A DNA stretch of 64,000 nt from Sulfurivermis fontis (GCF_004001245.1 NZ_AP018724.1:1480501-1544500); one strand, 5' to 3'; counted from the stretch's first letter, positions 16,278 through 24,957 are shown. Notes: generated from the sequence alone by a model not told the origin. A program made the numbers and translations.

Positions 16278-16781
16278 ATGAAGCGTTTACTGCAGCTTCT
16301 CTCCATGGCAGTGCTGGCGCTGACTCTGTCGGCGCCGGCCCTCGCCGGTGACGGCGGGCGGACTCCCCTGCCCTCCATTCCCGCGGCCAAGGGTGACCAG
16401 TGTGTGGAAGATACGGCGGTAATGCGCCGTGACCATATGAAGTTCCTCAAGCAGCACCGTGACGCCACCATGCACCAGGGTATCCGTACCAAAAAGTACA
16501 GCCTGAAGGCCTGCCTGGAATGTCACGCGCCGGCGGAGGGCAGCACGGCATCGGCCGGCAAGACGGAAGGGCACTTCTGCGTCAATTGCCACGTCTATGC
16601 CGGTGTCACCCTGGACTGCTTCGAGTGTCACGCCACCAAGCCGGAAACCACCGCGCAGTTCCATCCGCTGGTGAGCCCGGCCGCTGCGGCGCTGAAGGCA
16701 ACGGAACGTACCGACTCCACCGTGCTGCTCAATCGTCTGGTGGGGATCTCTGAGAACAAGGCAGGTGTTGCCCATGAGTGA
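16278..16781 (+). CDS. dsrJ: DsrJ, periplasmic triheme cytochrome c
   Basis: A 167-aa protein with an N-terminal signal/anchor (MKRLLQLLSMAVLALTLSAP). Three CxxCH heme sites are CLECH (79-83), CVNCH (101-105) and CFECH (114-118). Cys42, ahead of the hemes, corresponds in position to the cysteine that ligates one heme in A. vinosum DsrJ. It starts at ATG 16278; a longer reading from 16071 lies in the wrong frame over dsrL. The last 8 nt overlap dsrO. Confidence 0.97.
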   Translation: MKRLLQLLSMAVLALTLSAPALAGDGGRTPLPSIPAAKGDQCVEDTAVMRRDHMKFLKQHRDATMHQGIRTKKYSLKACLECHAPAEGSTASAGKTEGHFCVNCHVYAGVTLDCFECHATKPETTAQFHPLVSPAAAALKATERTDSTVLLNRLVGISENKAGVAHE

Positions 16782-17523
16782 TCACAAGCAACCGGATCTG
16801 ACGCGTCGTGAATTCCTCGGCCAGGGTGCCGCCGCGGCCGGCGTGCTGCTGGCCCCCGGCGTCATGCTGTACGGCGTGGCCCAGGCCAAGCCGGCGGATG
16901 AGCCGGCAAGCAGCAAGGTGCGCTGGGGCATGCTGGTGGATACCAGCAAGTGCAGCAGCGGTTGCAATGCCTGCGTCGATGCCTGCAACAAGGAGCACGG
17001 CCTGGGTAACGAAACCCACAGCCGCGCCACGCAGCGTACCCAGTACATCCGCAAGGTGGAACTGCGCCATAAGTTCACCGGCGCCACCCACTCGCTGCCG
17101 GTGATGTGCCAGCACTGCGAGACGCCGCCCTGCGTGGATGTCTGCCCCACCGGCGCTTCGTTCAAGCGCGCCGATGGTATTGTGCTGGTCGACCGCCACA
17201 TCTGCATCGGTTGCCGCTATTGCATGATGGCCTGCCCGTACAAGGCGCGCTCCTTCGTGCACGAGACGCTGACCGATCAGCGCCCGCACCAGCCGCGCGG
17301 CAAGGGCTGTGTCGAGGCCTGCACCATGTGCGTACACCGCGTCGACGAAGGCCGTCAGCCTGCTTGTGTCGAGGCCTGCGCGGCCGATGGCAGCAATGCG
17401 ATCATCTTCGGTGACCTGAACGATCCCACTAGCGAAATCGCCCAGCGTGTGAAGACCTACGCCAGCAGCGAAATCCGTGCTGACCTCGGTCTCAACACCG
17501 GTGTGCGCTATCAGGGCCTTTAA
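16774..17523 (+). CDS. dsrO: DsrO, periplasmic iron-sulfur protein with Tat signal
   Basis: A 249-aa subunit of DsrMKJOP. It has a twin-arginine signal (TRREFLGQGAAAAGVLL) within residues 9-25. Four [4Fe-4S] motifs follow: CSSGCNACVDAC, CQHCETPPCVDVC, CIGCRYCMMAC and CTMC...CVEAC. I use ATG 16774, not GTG 16765, because the signal peptide then has normal length and the overlap with dsrJ is the ATGAGTGA type. Confidence 0.97.
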   Translation: MSDHKQPDLTRREFLGQGAAAAGVLLAPGVMLYGVAQAKPADEPASSKVRWGMLVDTSKCSSGCNACVDACNKEHGLGNETHSRATQRTQYIRKVELRHKFTGATHSLPVMCQHCETPPCVDVCPTGASFKRADGIVLVDRHICIGCRYCMMACPYKARSFVHETLTDQRPHQPRGKGCVEACTMCVHRVDEGRQPACVEACAADGSNAIIFGDLNDPTSEIAQRVKTYASSEIRADLGLNTGVRYQGL

Positions 17524-17543
17524 CGGGAAGGTGAGCTTCTAGC

Positions 17544-18752
17544 ATGAAAAATACTAAGTTCCTGGAGATCGGCAGCGGCAAGGGCTATTACGGCCTGCTG
17601 GCGCTGTTGGGGGTGTTCATCCTGGCCGGCCTGAGTTCCTTCTTCTATATGGAGCACAGCGGCCACTGGGTGACGGGGATGGATAACCAGATCGTGTGGG
17701 GCGCCCCGCACGTGTTTGCCATCTTCCTCATCGTGGCGGCCTCCGGCGCACTCAACGTGGCCTCCATCGGCACGGTGTTCGGCAAGCAGATGTATCAGCC
17801 GCTGGGCCGCATGTCCGCCCTGCTGGCCATTGCCCTGCTCATCGGCGGCCTGACCGTGCTGGTGCTGGACCTGGGGCGGCCGGATCGCCTCATCGTCGCG
17901 ATGACTCACTACAACTTCAAGTCCATCTTCGCGTGGAACATCATCCTGTATAACGGCTTCCTCGGTCTGGTTGCCGTGTATATCTGGACCATGATGGACC
18001 CCAACCCGGCGGTGAAGAAGTTCTACAAGGTTGCCGGCTTCGCCTCCTTCGTCTGGCGTCTGATCCTCACCACCGGTACCGGCTCCATCTTCGGCTGGCT
18101 GGTGGCGCGGCAGGCCTATGATGCCGCGATCATGGCCCCGATGTTCATCGTCATGTCCTTCTCCTTCGGTCTGGCGGTGTTCATGTTGGTGATGATGGCC
18201 ACCTACAGCTGGACCGGCCGCCCGCTGGGCGATGCCGTGGTGCGACGTCTGAAGAATCTGCTCGGCGTGTTCATCGGCGGCGTGCTGTACTTCGTCATGG
18301 TCTATCACCTGACCAACCTGTATGCCACGGAGCATCACGGTGTGGAGGCCTTCATCCTGCGTGACGGCGGCGTGTTCACCAAGGTGTTCTGGATCGGTCA
18401 GATCTTCCTCGGCAGCCTGCTGCCGCTGGGCCTGCTGTTCTGCCGTTTCACCCGCGACTCCCGCTTCTGGATCGGTGTCGCCTCCGCCCTCGTGATACTC
18501 GGTGGCTTTGCCCAGCTGTACGTGCTGCTCATCGGCGGCCAGGCCTACCCGCTGGTACTGTTCCCGGGCTATGAAGTCAGCAGCACCTTTGCCGATGGTG
18601 TGGTCAACAGCTACAGTCCGAGCCTGCCCGAACTGGTGCTGGGCTTCTCCGGCATCGCCGTTGCCATGGCCCTGATGGTGGTGGGCATGCGCGTGCTGCG
18701 TCTGACCCCGGCCAGTCTGGCCGACGCGGCCGTCGACCCGCATCACAAGTAA
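17544..18752 (+). CDS. dsrP: DsrP, NrfD-like integral membrane subunit
   Basis: A 402-aa polytopic membrane protein of the NrfD/PsrC type, with about ten hydrophobic helices (first: GLLALLGVFILAGLSSFFYM). In DsrMKJOP it is the second quinone-interacting subunit, partnered by DsrO. It starts 20 bp after dsrO. A perfect terminator-like hairpin 40 bp downstream separates it from the rest of the locus. Confidence 0.96.
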   Translation: MKNTKFLEIGSGKGYYGLLALLGVFILAGLSSFFYMEHSGHWVTGMDNQIVWGAPHVFAIFLIVAASGALNVASIGTVFGKQMYQPLGRMSALLAIALLIGGLTVLVLDLGRPDRLIVAMTHYNFKSIFAWNIILYNGFLGLVAVYIWTMMDPNPAVKKFYKVAGFASFVWRLILTTGTGSIFGWLVARQAYDAAIMAPMFIVMSFSFGLAVFMLVMMATYSWTGRPLGDAVVRRLKNLLGVFIGGVLYFVMVYHLTNLYATEHHGVEAFILRDGGVFTKVFWIGQIFLGSLLPLGLLFCRFTRDSRFWIGVASALVILGGFAQLYVLLIGGQAYPLVLFPGYEVSSTFADGVVNSYSPSLPELVLGFSGIAVAMALMVVGMRVLRLTPASLADAAVDPHHK

Positions 18753-18792
18753 GCCGGGTTCGCGGCGCCTGCGCCTGCAACTCGTGTGATCT

Positions 18793-18820
18793 GCCAATGC
18801 CCCTGCTCAGGGGCATTGGC
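18793..18820 (+). terminator. Terminator after dsrP
   Basis: Perfect 13-bp arms GCCAATGCCCCTG (18793-18805) and CAGGGGCATTGGC (18808-18820) with a 2-nt loop, followed by only GTTT. A second stem, TGCCGGG/CCCGGCA (18826-18850), follows. Transcription probably drops here, so trpD2-dsrN-dsrR may need read-through or their own promoter in 18851-18955; I found no clear -35/-10 pair there. Confidence 0.75.
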
Positions 18821-18955
18821 GTTTATGCCGGGTGAAAACCTTGCCCGGCAACAGTGGTAAAATTCCGCGCCCGCCCCTATAACGGTAGTATCCAGCGCAG
18901 GGCCCGCACCGCCTCCAGCGGGCAATGACCACTCCAACTTCTGAGGTGCCTGGGC

Positions 18956-19957
18956 ATGACCCAAGAACATCCGTTTGCACAGTACGTCCGTATCCTCGGC
19001 AAGGGCCGCAACGGCTCGCGCGCCCTGTCGCCGGAAGAGGCCTACGAGGCCTTCCGCCTGATCATGAACGGCCAGGTGGAGCCGATACAGCTCGGCGCCT
19101 TCCTGATGCTGATGCGTGTGAAGGAGGAAAGCCCTGAGGAAGTGGCCGCCGCCGTGCGCGCCATTCGCGAGTCGCTCCAGGTGCCGGCCAACGCGCCCAG
19201 GGTCGACCTCGACTGGTCCAGCTACGCCGGCAAGAAGCGCCAGCTGCCTTGGTATCTGCTGTCAACCCTGCTGCTGGCGGAAAGCGGCGTGAAGGTATTC
19301 ATGCACGGTGCCAGCGGCCACACCGCCGGCCGCATCTACACCAAGGAGGTATTGCCGCAACTGGGCATACCCGTCGCCCGAAGTTTCGACGAGGCCTGCC
19401 GCCACATCGAGTCCGGCAATTTCGCCTATCTGGACCTGGAGTACCTAAGCCCGAAGCTGCACCAGATTATCGAGATGCGCCCTCTGCTCGGCCTGCGCTC
19501 GCCGGTGCACACCATCGCCCGCATGCTCAATCCCTTAGACGCGCCCTGCGTGATGCAGGGCATCTTCCACCCCGGCTACCGTGATATCCATCAGGAGGCC
19601 GGCAAGCTGCTGGGGCTGCCGCGCATGGCGGTGATCAAGGGCGAAGGCGGCGAAATCGAGCGCAACCCGGACATCGCCTGTCTGGTGCGCCTGGTGCGCG
19701 ACGGCGCGCTGGCCGAGGAGGAGTGGCCGCCGATGTTCGACAAACGCCACATCCGCCAGGACGACCTGGACGTGAACCACCTGATCCAGGTGTGGGACGG
19801 CAGCCGCGAGGACGAGTATGGTGTCGGCGCCGTCGTCGGTACCGTGGCGGTCGCCCTCTACACCATGGGTCGCGCCCAGACCCGGGAAGAGGCCGAGGCC
19901 CAGGCCCTGACCCTGTGGCAGGGGCGCAACAAGACCCGTTTCCGCGCCGCTGCCTGA
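18956..19957 (+). CDS. TrpD2/YbiB-type glycosyl (phosphoribosyl) transferase-like protein
   Basis: A 333-aa protein of the anthranilate phosphoribosyltransferase fold, TrpD2/YbiB branch. Motifs: GKGRNGSRALSPEEAYEAF, MHGASGHTAGRIYTKEVL, ARMLNPLDAP, HPGYRDIHQEAG and the GEGGEIERNPD site. It lacks the KHGNR/SGSAD signature of true TrpD. In E. coli YbiB no phosphoribosyltransferase activity is known; the protein binds nucleic acid. The gene is inserted between dsrP and dsrN, which are adjacent in A. vinosum. It ends 3 bp before dsrN, implying co-expression and perhaps a role linked to siroheme or sulfur metabolism (inference). Confidence 0.9.
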   Translation: MTQEHPFAQYVRILGKGRNGSRALSPEEAYEAFRLIMNGQVEPIQLGAFLMLMRVKEESPEEVAAAVRAIRESLQVPANAPRVDLDWSSYAGKKRQLPWYLLSTLLLAESGVKVFMHGASGHTAGRIYTKEVLPQLGIPVARSFDEACRHIESGNFAYLDLEYLSPKLHQIIEMRPLLGLRSPVHTIARMLNPLDAPCVMQGIFHPGYRDIHQEAGKLLGLPRMAVIKGEGGEIERNPDIACLVRLVRDGALAEEEWPPMFDKRHIRQDDLDVNHLIQVWDGSREDEYGVGAVVGTVAVALYTMGRAQTREEAEAQALTLWQGRNKTRFRAAA

Positions 19958-19960
19958 TCC

Positions 19961-21361
19961 ATGGCCCGCCTGCTCATCAGCGCCGCGCACAAGTCCTCGG
20001 GCAAGACCACCATCACCCTGGGCCTGTGCGCTGCCCTGCGTCGGCGCGGGCTGGCGGTGCAGCCGTTCAAGAAGGGGCCGGACTACATCGACCCCATGTG
20101 GCTGAGCCGCGCGGCAGGCCGCCCCTGCCACAATCTGGACTTCCAGACCCAGGGCGATGGTGAGATACGCGACACCTTCATCCGCTACCCGGCGGACCTG
20201 CGCATCATCGAAGGCAACATGGGGCTGTTCGACAGCATCGACGTCGAGGGCCGGCACAGCAACGCCGCCCTCGCCGCCCTGCTGCAGACACCGGTGATCC
20301 TGGTGGTCAACGTGCTGGGCATGACACGCAGCGTGGTGCCCATCATCCTCGGCTACCAGCGTTTCGACCCGTCGATCCGCATCGCCGGCGTGATCCTCAA
20401 CAGTGTGGCCGGCAAACGCCACGAGGAGCGCCTGCGCGAGGTCTTCGCGCGCTATATCGACATCCCCCTGCTCGGCTGCATCCACCGCGACCCGCAGCTG
20501 GCCATCTCCGAGCGCCACCTCGGCCTGGTGCCCAGCAACGAGGCGGTGGAGGTGGACGACAAGCTGGATTACATCGCCGAGGCTATCGTCCGCCAGGTGG
20601 ACCTGGAGCGATTGATGGACATCGCCCGCAGTGCGCCGCCCCTCCCAGAGCCGGAATCAGCACCTTCATCCCTCCGCCCTGAGGGCGGGGGGGGTAAAGT
20701 GGTGCGCATCGGCATCGCCCGCGACGCCGCCTTCGGTTTTTACTATCCCGGCGACCTCGAACGGCTGGAGGAGGCAGGCGCCGAACTGGTCCCCTTCGAC
20801 GCCCTGCACGATACCCGGCTGCCCATCGTGGACGGCCTGTTCATCGGCGGCGGCTTTCCCGAGACCCATATGGATGCCCTGGCGGCCAACAGCGGCCTGC
20901 GCGAGGCCATCCGTGAGGCCATCGAGGGCGGCATGCCGGCTTATGCCGAGTGCGGCGGCCTGATGTATCTGGCGCGCTCCATCCGCTGGGGCGAGCGTTC
21001 CGCCGCCATGGTCGGTATCATCCCCGGCGACATCGTGATGTACGACAAACCGCAGGGGCGCGGCTACGTGCGCCTGCGCGAAACCGAGGCCAATCCCTGG
21101 CCGCGGGAAGACGCCCCGGCCGAATTCTATGCCCACGAATTTCACTATTCGATGTTGGAAAACCTGAGCAGCGGACTTACCTATGCCTATGATATGGTGC
21201 GCGGTACGGGCATCGACGGCCGCCACGACGGCATCGTGTACCGCAACCTGGTAGCCAACTACGTCCACCTGCGCGATGTCGACGGTTACCACTGGACGCG
21301 GCGCTTCGTGAAGTTCGTGCGCCAGTGCGCGGCCCGTCCCGGTAAAACGGGCACGGCTTAA
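19961..21361 (+). CDS. dsrN: DsrN, cobyrinate a,c-diamide synthase-like siroheme amidase
   Basis: A 466-aa CbiA/CobB-type glutamine amidotransferase. DsrN is thought to amidate siroheme to the siroheme amide found in DsrAB. The P-loop AHKSSGKTT is at residues 9-17, followed by KKGPDYIDP and EGNMGLFD. The class I glutaminase domain has its nucleophile in AYAECGGLMYL and a C-terminal AHEFHYS histidine motif. There is no cobalamin pathway nearby, and its place in the dsr locus supports DsrN over CbiA. The start ATG 19961 is 3 bp after trpD2. Confidence 0.94.
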   Translation: MARLLISAAHKSSGKTTITLGLCAALRRRGLAVQPFKKGPDYIDPMWLSRAAGRPCHNLDFQTQGDGEIRDTFIRYPADLRIIEGNMGLFDSIDVEGRHSNAALAALLQTPVILVVNVLGMTRSVVPIILGYQRFDPSIRIAGVILNSVAGKRHEERLREVFARYIDIPLLGCIHRDPQLAISERHLGLVPSNEAVEVDDKLDYIAEAIVRQVDLERLMDIARSAPPLPEPESAPSSLRPEGGGGKVVRIGIARDAAFGFYYPGDLERLEEAGAELVPFDALHDTRLPIVDGLFIGGGFPETHMDALAANSGLREAIREAIEGGMPAYAECGGLMYLARSIRWGERSAAMVGIIPGDIVMYDKPQGRGYVRLRETEANPWPREDAPAEFYAHEFHYSMLENLSSGLTYAYDMVRGTGIDGRHDGIVYRNLVANYVHLRDVDGYHWTRRFVKFVRQCAARPGKTGTA

Positions 21362-21396
21362 CCCCCTTGTGACACCCAAACCGAAAAGGTCTGCAT

Positions 21397-21759
21397 ATGA
21401 TTACAGTGACTCCGGAAGCCGCCAAACAGATCCTGGCGGCCGCTGCCCAGGGCGGCATGGACAACATGGCCCTGCGCCTGGCCGCCCGTCCCGGTGCCCA
21501 TGGTGGCCTGGAATACGGCATGGGCTTTGATGATGCCCAGGACGACGACCTGAGCTTCGATTGCGAGGGCGTGCATGTGGTACTGGAACCCCAGTACGGC
21601 CCGCTCCTGCAGGGCACCACCATCGACTACGTCGAGTTGGAGCCCGGCCAGTTCCACTTCATCTTCATGAACCCCAACGACACCGGCGGTGGCTGCGGCA
21701 GTGGCTCGGGCGGCGGTTGCAGCTCCGGCGGCTGCGGTTCCGGCGGCGGTTGCAGCTGA
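21397..21759 (+). CDS. dsrR: DsrR, A-type scaffold-like protein with Cys/Gly-rich tail
   Basis: A 120-aa HesB/IscA-like protein with the DsrR features MITVTPEAAKQIL, LRLAARPGAHGGLEYGMGFD and FIFMNPNDTGGGC. DsrR is known to lack the iron-sulfur ligands of IscA and to act in post-transcriptional control of dsr expression. This copy has an unusual C-terminal extension from about residue 95, made almost entirely of Gly, Ser and four Cys (repeats of GGGC, SGGC). That tail could bind metal. No dsrS follows. Confidence 0.9.
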   Translation: MITVTPEAAKQILAAAAQGGMDNMALRLAARPGAHGGLEYGMGFDDAQDDDLSFDCEGVHVVLEPQYGPLLQGTTIDYVELEPGQFHFIFMNPNDTGGGCGSGSGGGCSSGGCGSGGGCS

Positions 21760-21767
21760 TGCCTTCC

Positions 21768-21794
21768 GCGGGAGCCCGTCCTGCGGGTTCCCGC
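21768..21794 (+). terminator. Hairpin after dsrR
   Basis: GCGGGAGCCCG (21768-21778) and CGGGTTCCCGC (21784-21794), pairing over 11 bp with one G-T wobble, 8 bp after the dsrR stop. There is no T-run. It is the likely 3' end or stabiliser of the dsr transcript. Confidence 0.6.
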
Positions 21795-21892
21795 GCCACG
21801 TCTGACACAGGTTCAAGGCCGGCACCCTCTTGGTGTAATATGTCGCGTCTATGACACGATAAACCGGAGTCGGGGCTACACCACCCTATCCT

Positions 21893-23545
21893 ATGCGCAA
21901 AGCCGAAGACCTCCAGGACGCCGAACGACTGCATGGAATTGCAACCTGGATGTTGCCACCCGCCCCGGACTGGCGCCGCAAGCTGGCTGCCTTTCGTCGC
22001 CATCATCTGCTCCCTGCCGTTGTCGGGCTGATTCTCAGCCTCGCCCTGCTCGCCCTGATCAGCTATCTCGCCTGGCAGCGGCAGTCCTATGTTGCCTGGC
22101 TGGTGGTGGTTCAGCTCATCGCCGTACTGGTCGCCGTCCTTTCCGGCGCCGTGCTGCTGCGCGGTGTGCAGCGCCAGCTGGTGGAGCCCTTCGCCCAGTT
22201 ACGCGACTGGGCGACGCGCATGCGCAACGGCAACGTCGCTGCCCGCCTGCCACAGGATGGCAGCGGCGAATTTGCCGCACTGGCCGACGACCTCAACAAC
22301 CTGGGCAGCTCGCTGCAATCCCTGACACAGAATCTGGAGGCCGAGGTACGCCGCCAGACCGAACACATCGCACAAAAGACCCACTCCCTGCAGGTGCTCT
22401 ACGACGTCGCCGCCAGTCTCAACGCCTCACGCGACCTCAAGGATCTGCTCACCCGCTTCCTCTACACCATGCGCGATATCGTCAACGCCAAGGCCGGTAC
22501 CGTGCGTCTGCTCATCGACGACGATCAGATGGAGCTGGTGGCCAGCATCGGCCTGGACGACGAGGTGGTATCCCATGAGCGCGTCGTGCCGGTAAAGCGC
22601 TGTCTGTGCGGCAATGCCGTGGACGAGGGTGAGGTGTTATTCCAGCAGGACCTGTTGCCGTGCCAGCAGTTCGTCGGCCGGCCGCTGCTCAACAACAACA
22701 GCCTGGGCATGATCGCCGTGCCGCTGCAATACCGCGGCAAGAGCCTGGGCGTCTACAACCTGTTCATCGACAAGTCAGAGTTCGAGGCGCGCGACGAAGT
22801 GAAGGCGCTGTTCACCAGTATCGGTCGCCACCTCGGCATGGCGATCGAGAAGGCTCGCCTCGACTCCGAATCCAAGCGGCTGTCCATCATGCAGGAGCGC
22901 AACACCCTGGCGCACGAGCTGCACGACTCCCTGGCACAGACCCTGGCCTCGCTGCGCTTCCAGGTGAGCATGCTGCCCTCCACCTTGAGCGATGAAGGCA
23001 CCGCCGCCGCCAGCCGCGAGATCGAGCAGATCAAGAACGGCCTGGATGAGGCCTACACCGAGCTGCGCGAGCTGCTGGCCCACTTCCGCGCCCCCATCGA
23101 CGCGCGCGGCCTGCTGCCCGCCATCGAGGACATGGTCAGCCAGTTCCGCAAGCAGACCGGCATCCATACCTTCCTGCAGAAGGAGTGGGACTCCACCCGC
23201 CTGCCGGCCAATCTGGAAATGCAGGTGCTGCGCATCGTGCAGGAGGCGCTGGCCAACATCCGCAAGCACAGCCAGGCGCAGAACGTGCGCATCATGCTGC
23301 GCTGCAATGCCGAGGGCCAATACCGCGTACTCATCGAAGACGACGGCGTCGGCATGCGCGAGCCGGCCTTCTCCGGTCATCCCGGCGAACATATCGGTCT
23401 GTCCATCATGCAGGAGCGTGCGCGCTACCTGGGTGGTGAATTGCGCATCGAAAGCGAGGAAGGCGAAGGAACCCGTGTACTGCTCACCTTCCGCTACCCC
23501 GATCCGAAACAGCACAAAGAACAACAGCGCTTTGCCCTGATATAA
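21893..23545 (+). CDS. NarX-like sensor histidine kinase with Cys-containing GAF domain
   Basis: A 550-aa sensor. Two closely spaced transmembrane helices (about 40-60 and 66-90) leave almost no periplasmic loop, so sensing is probably cytoplasmic. Then come HAMP (about 91-145), a GAF domain (about 170-325) and a HisKA_3/HATPase output with phospho-acceptor His344 (LAHELHDSLAQT). The GAF domain contains KRCLCGNAVDEGE and LLPCQQF, i.e. Cys237, Cys239 and Cys257, a cluster suited to redox or metal sensing as in NarX-type central domains. It lies 134 bp after dsrR and 5 bp before its response regulator. Control of dsr is inference from position. Confidence 0.93.
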   Translation: MRKAEDLQDAERLHGIATWMLPPAPDWRRKLAAFRRHHLLPAVVGLILSLALLALISYLAWQRQSYVAWLVVVQLIAVLVAVLSGAVLLRGVQRQLVEPFAQLRDWATRMRNGNVAARLPQDGSGEFAALADDLNNLGSSLQSLTQNLEAEVRRQTEHIAQKTHSLQVLYDVAASLNASRDLKDLLTRFLYTMRDIVNAKAGTVRLLIDDDQMELVASIGLDDEVVSHERVVPVKRCLCGNAVDEGEVLFQQDLLPCQQFVGRPLLNNNSLGMIAVPLQYRGKSLGVYNLFIDKSEFEARDEVKALFTSIGRHLGMAIEKARLDSESKRLSIMQERNTLAHELHDSLAQTLASLRFQVSMLPSTLSDEGTAAASREIEQIKNGLDEAYTELRELLAHFRAPIDARGLLPAIEDMVSQFRKQTGIHTFLQKEWDSTRLPANLEMQVLRIVQEALANIRKHSQAQNVRIMLRCNAEGQYRVLIEDDGVGMREPAFSGHPGEHIGLSIMQERARYLGGELRIESEEGEGTRVLLTFRYPDPKQHKEQQRFALI

Positions 23546-23550
23546 CGACC

Positions 23551-24207
23551 ATGCGCGTATTGCTCGTAGACGATCACACCCTGTTTCGCAGCGGTCTCGA
23601 AACCCTGCTGGAGCGCCACAATATCGAGGTAGTGGCCGCCACCGGCGATGGCCGCGACGGCATGCGCCTGGCGTTGGAGATTCAGCCGGATATCGTGCTG
23701 CTCGACATGCGTATGCCGGACATGAACGGCCTGGAGGTGCTGCGCGCTCTGCGCAATGCCGGCCTGAAGAGTCCCATCGTGATGCTCACCACCAGCAACG
23801 AGGAACGCGATCTGGTGGAATGCCTGCGTAACGGCGCCCAGGGCTATCTGCTCAAGGACATGGAGCCGGGCGAACTGGTCAACGCCCTGCGCGATATCCA
23901 GTCCGGCCGCACCGTGGTGGCGCCGGAACTGGCCGGTGTACTGGCGCGCGTGGTGCAGGGCGGCGAGGCCGTCGAGCCCGAGCGGCAGGACACCCCTTTC
24001 TCCGACCTCACGCCGCGCGAACTGGAAATCCTCTGCCTGCTCGCCGAGGGCCAGAGCAACAAGGTGATTGCGCGCAATCTCGGCATCTCCGACGGCACCG
24101 TGAAGCTGCATGTCAAGGCCGTGCTGCGCAAACTCAATGTCCATTCCCGCGTCGAGGCGGCGGTAATGGCGGTGGAACAGAATCTTTGTCAGAAGGAATT
24201 GGGATGA
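23551..24207 (+). CDS. NarL/DegU-family response regulator
   Basis: A 218-aa regulator: receiver domain with acidic Asp7/Asp8, phospho-acceptor Asp52 (VLLDMRMP), Thr in VMLTTSN and Lys in YLLKDMEPG. It has a C-terminal LuxR-type helix-turn-helix (LTPRELEILCLLAEGQSNKVIA). It pairs with the kinase 5 bp upstream. The stop overlaps the next start (ATGA). The targets are unknown; dsr is the obvious candidate by position. Confidence 0.95.
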   Translation: MRVLLVDDHTLFRSGLETLLERHNIEVVAATGDGRDGMRLALEIQPDIVLLDMRMPDMNGLEVLRALRNAGLKSPIVMLTTSNEERDLVECLRNGAQGYLLKDMEPGELVNALRDIQSGRTVVAPELAGVLARVVQGGEAVEPERQDTPFSDLTPRELEILCLLAEGQSNKVIARNLGISDGTVKLHVKAVLRKLNVHSRVEAAVMAVEQNLCQKELG

Positions 24208-24947
24208 AACTGCATGGACTGTGTGCGGCACTGCTGTGTGCTGCGATCACCCTGCCTGTGGCGGCGGCAGAAACCTGGTACGAGGTCGAGATCATTGTCC
24301 TGGCACAGCGCCAGCCCGATGCCGGCAGCGAGGTCTGGCCCGTCAACGGACTGCCGCCGCTGGCGCAGGAAACAGTGCTGGCGATTCCGCAGGCGGATCA
24401 GCCCGGCATCAGCGGCAAGATCGCTCCGTTGCCGGCGGAAAACCTGCGCCTGCAGGCCGAGGCACAGCGCATCGCGGGGGATGCGCGCTACGAACTGCTG
24501 CTGCACACCGGCTGGCGCCAGCCTGGCCTGCCGAAGGAGCAGGCCCTGCCGGTGCGCATCCAGGCGGTCGAGGCGGAGGCCGGGCTGGACGAAGGGACGA
24601 TGGCTCTGCCGCGTATCGATGGCACCCTGCGCCTGATCCTCGCGCGCTACCTGCACCTGGAGGCCGACCTGCGCTACCGCAGCGCTACTGCAGTCGCGGC
24701 AAACAGCGATACACTGTTCGCCTCATTCAATGACACCGCCGATGAGGAGCCGGTGTATCGACTCAACGAGACCCGGCGCATGCGCAGCCGCGAGATACAT
24801 TATCTCGATCATCCGATGTTCGGCATCATTGCGGTGGTGACACCCTACGAACAACCTGCTGCAGCCCCGGTTCCCACCGCAAGCCCGGTTACCGCCAGAC
24901 CGCCGGCACCGGTTACCGGCACCACGGGGACTATCCGGCGCAATTGA
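24204..24947 (+). CDS. CsiV-like periplasmic protein
   Basis: A 247-aa protein with a signal peptide (MKLHGLCAALLCAAITLPVAAA) followed by ETWYEVEIIVLAQRQP, the characteristic start of the CsiV (PF10972-type) family. It ends in a Pro/Thr/Ala-rich low-complexity tail. CsiV in Shewanella is a predicted peptidoglycan-binding partner of an LpoA-type pathway. I use ATG 24204, overlapping the regulator stop by 4 nt; this gives a normal signal peptide, whereas an in-frame codon at 24186 does not. It is convergent with the gene ending at 24958. Confidence 0.8.
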   Translation: MKLHGLCAALLCAAITLPVAAAETWYEVEIIVLAQRQPDAGSEVWPVNGLPPLAQETVLAIPQADQPGISGKIAPLPAENLRLQAEAQRIAGDARYELLLHTGWRQPGLPKEQALPVRIQAVEAEAGLDEGTMALPRIDGTLRLILARYLHLEADLRYRSATAVAANSDTLFASFNDTADEEPVYRLNETRRMRSREIHYLDHPMFGIIAVVTPYEQPAAAPVPTASPVTARPPAPVTGTTGTIRRN

Positions 24948-24957
24948 TGCTCTGACA

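Noticed and set aside
20641-20700. Possible frameshift or insertion in dsrN at a run of G and a Pro/Glu/Ser-rich stretch
   Set aside because: The frame stays open and the segment lies in the linker between the synthetase and glutaminase domains, where length varies.
7860-24207. Recent horizontal acquisition of the dsr block
   Set aside because: Apart from the AT-rich promoter region, base composition and codon use look like the surrounding genes. No integrase, tRNA junction or flanking repeat was seen near the ends.
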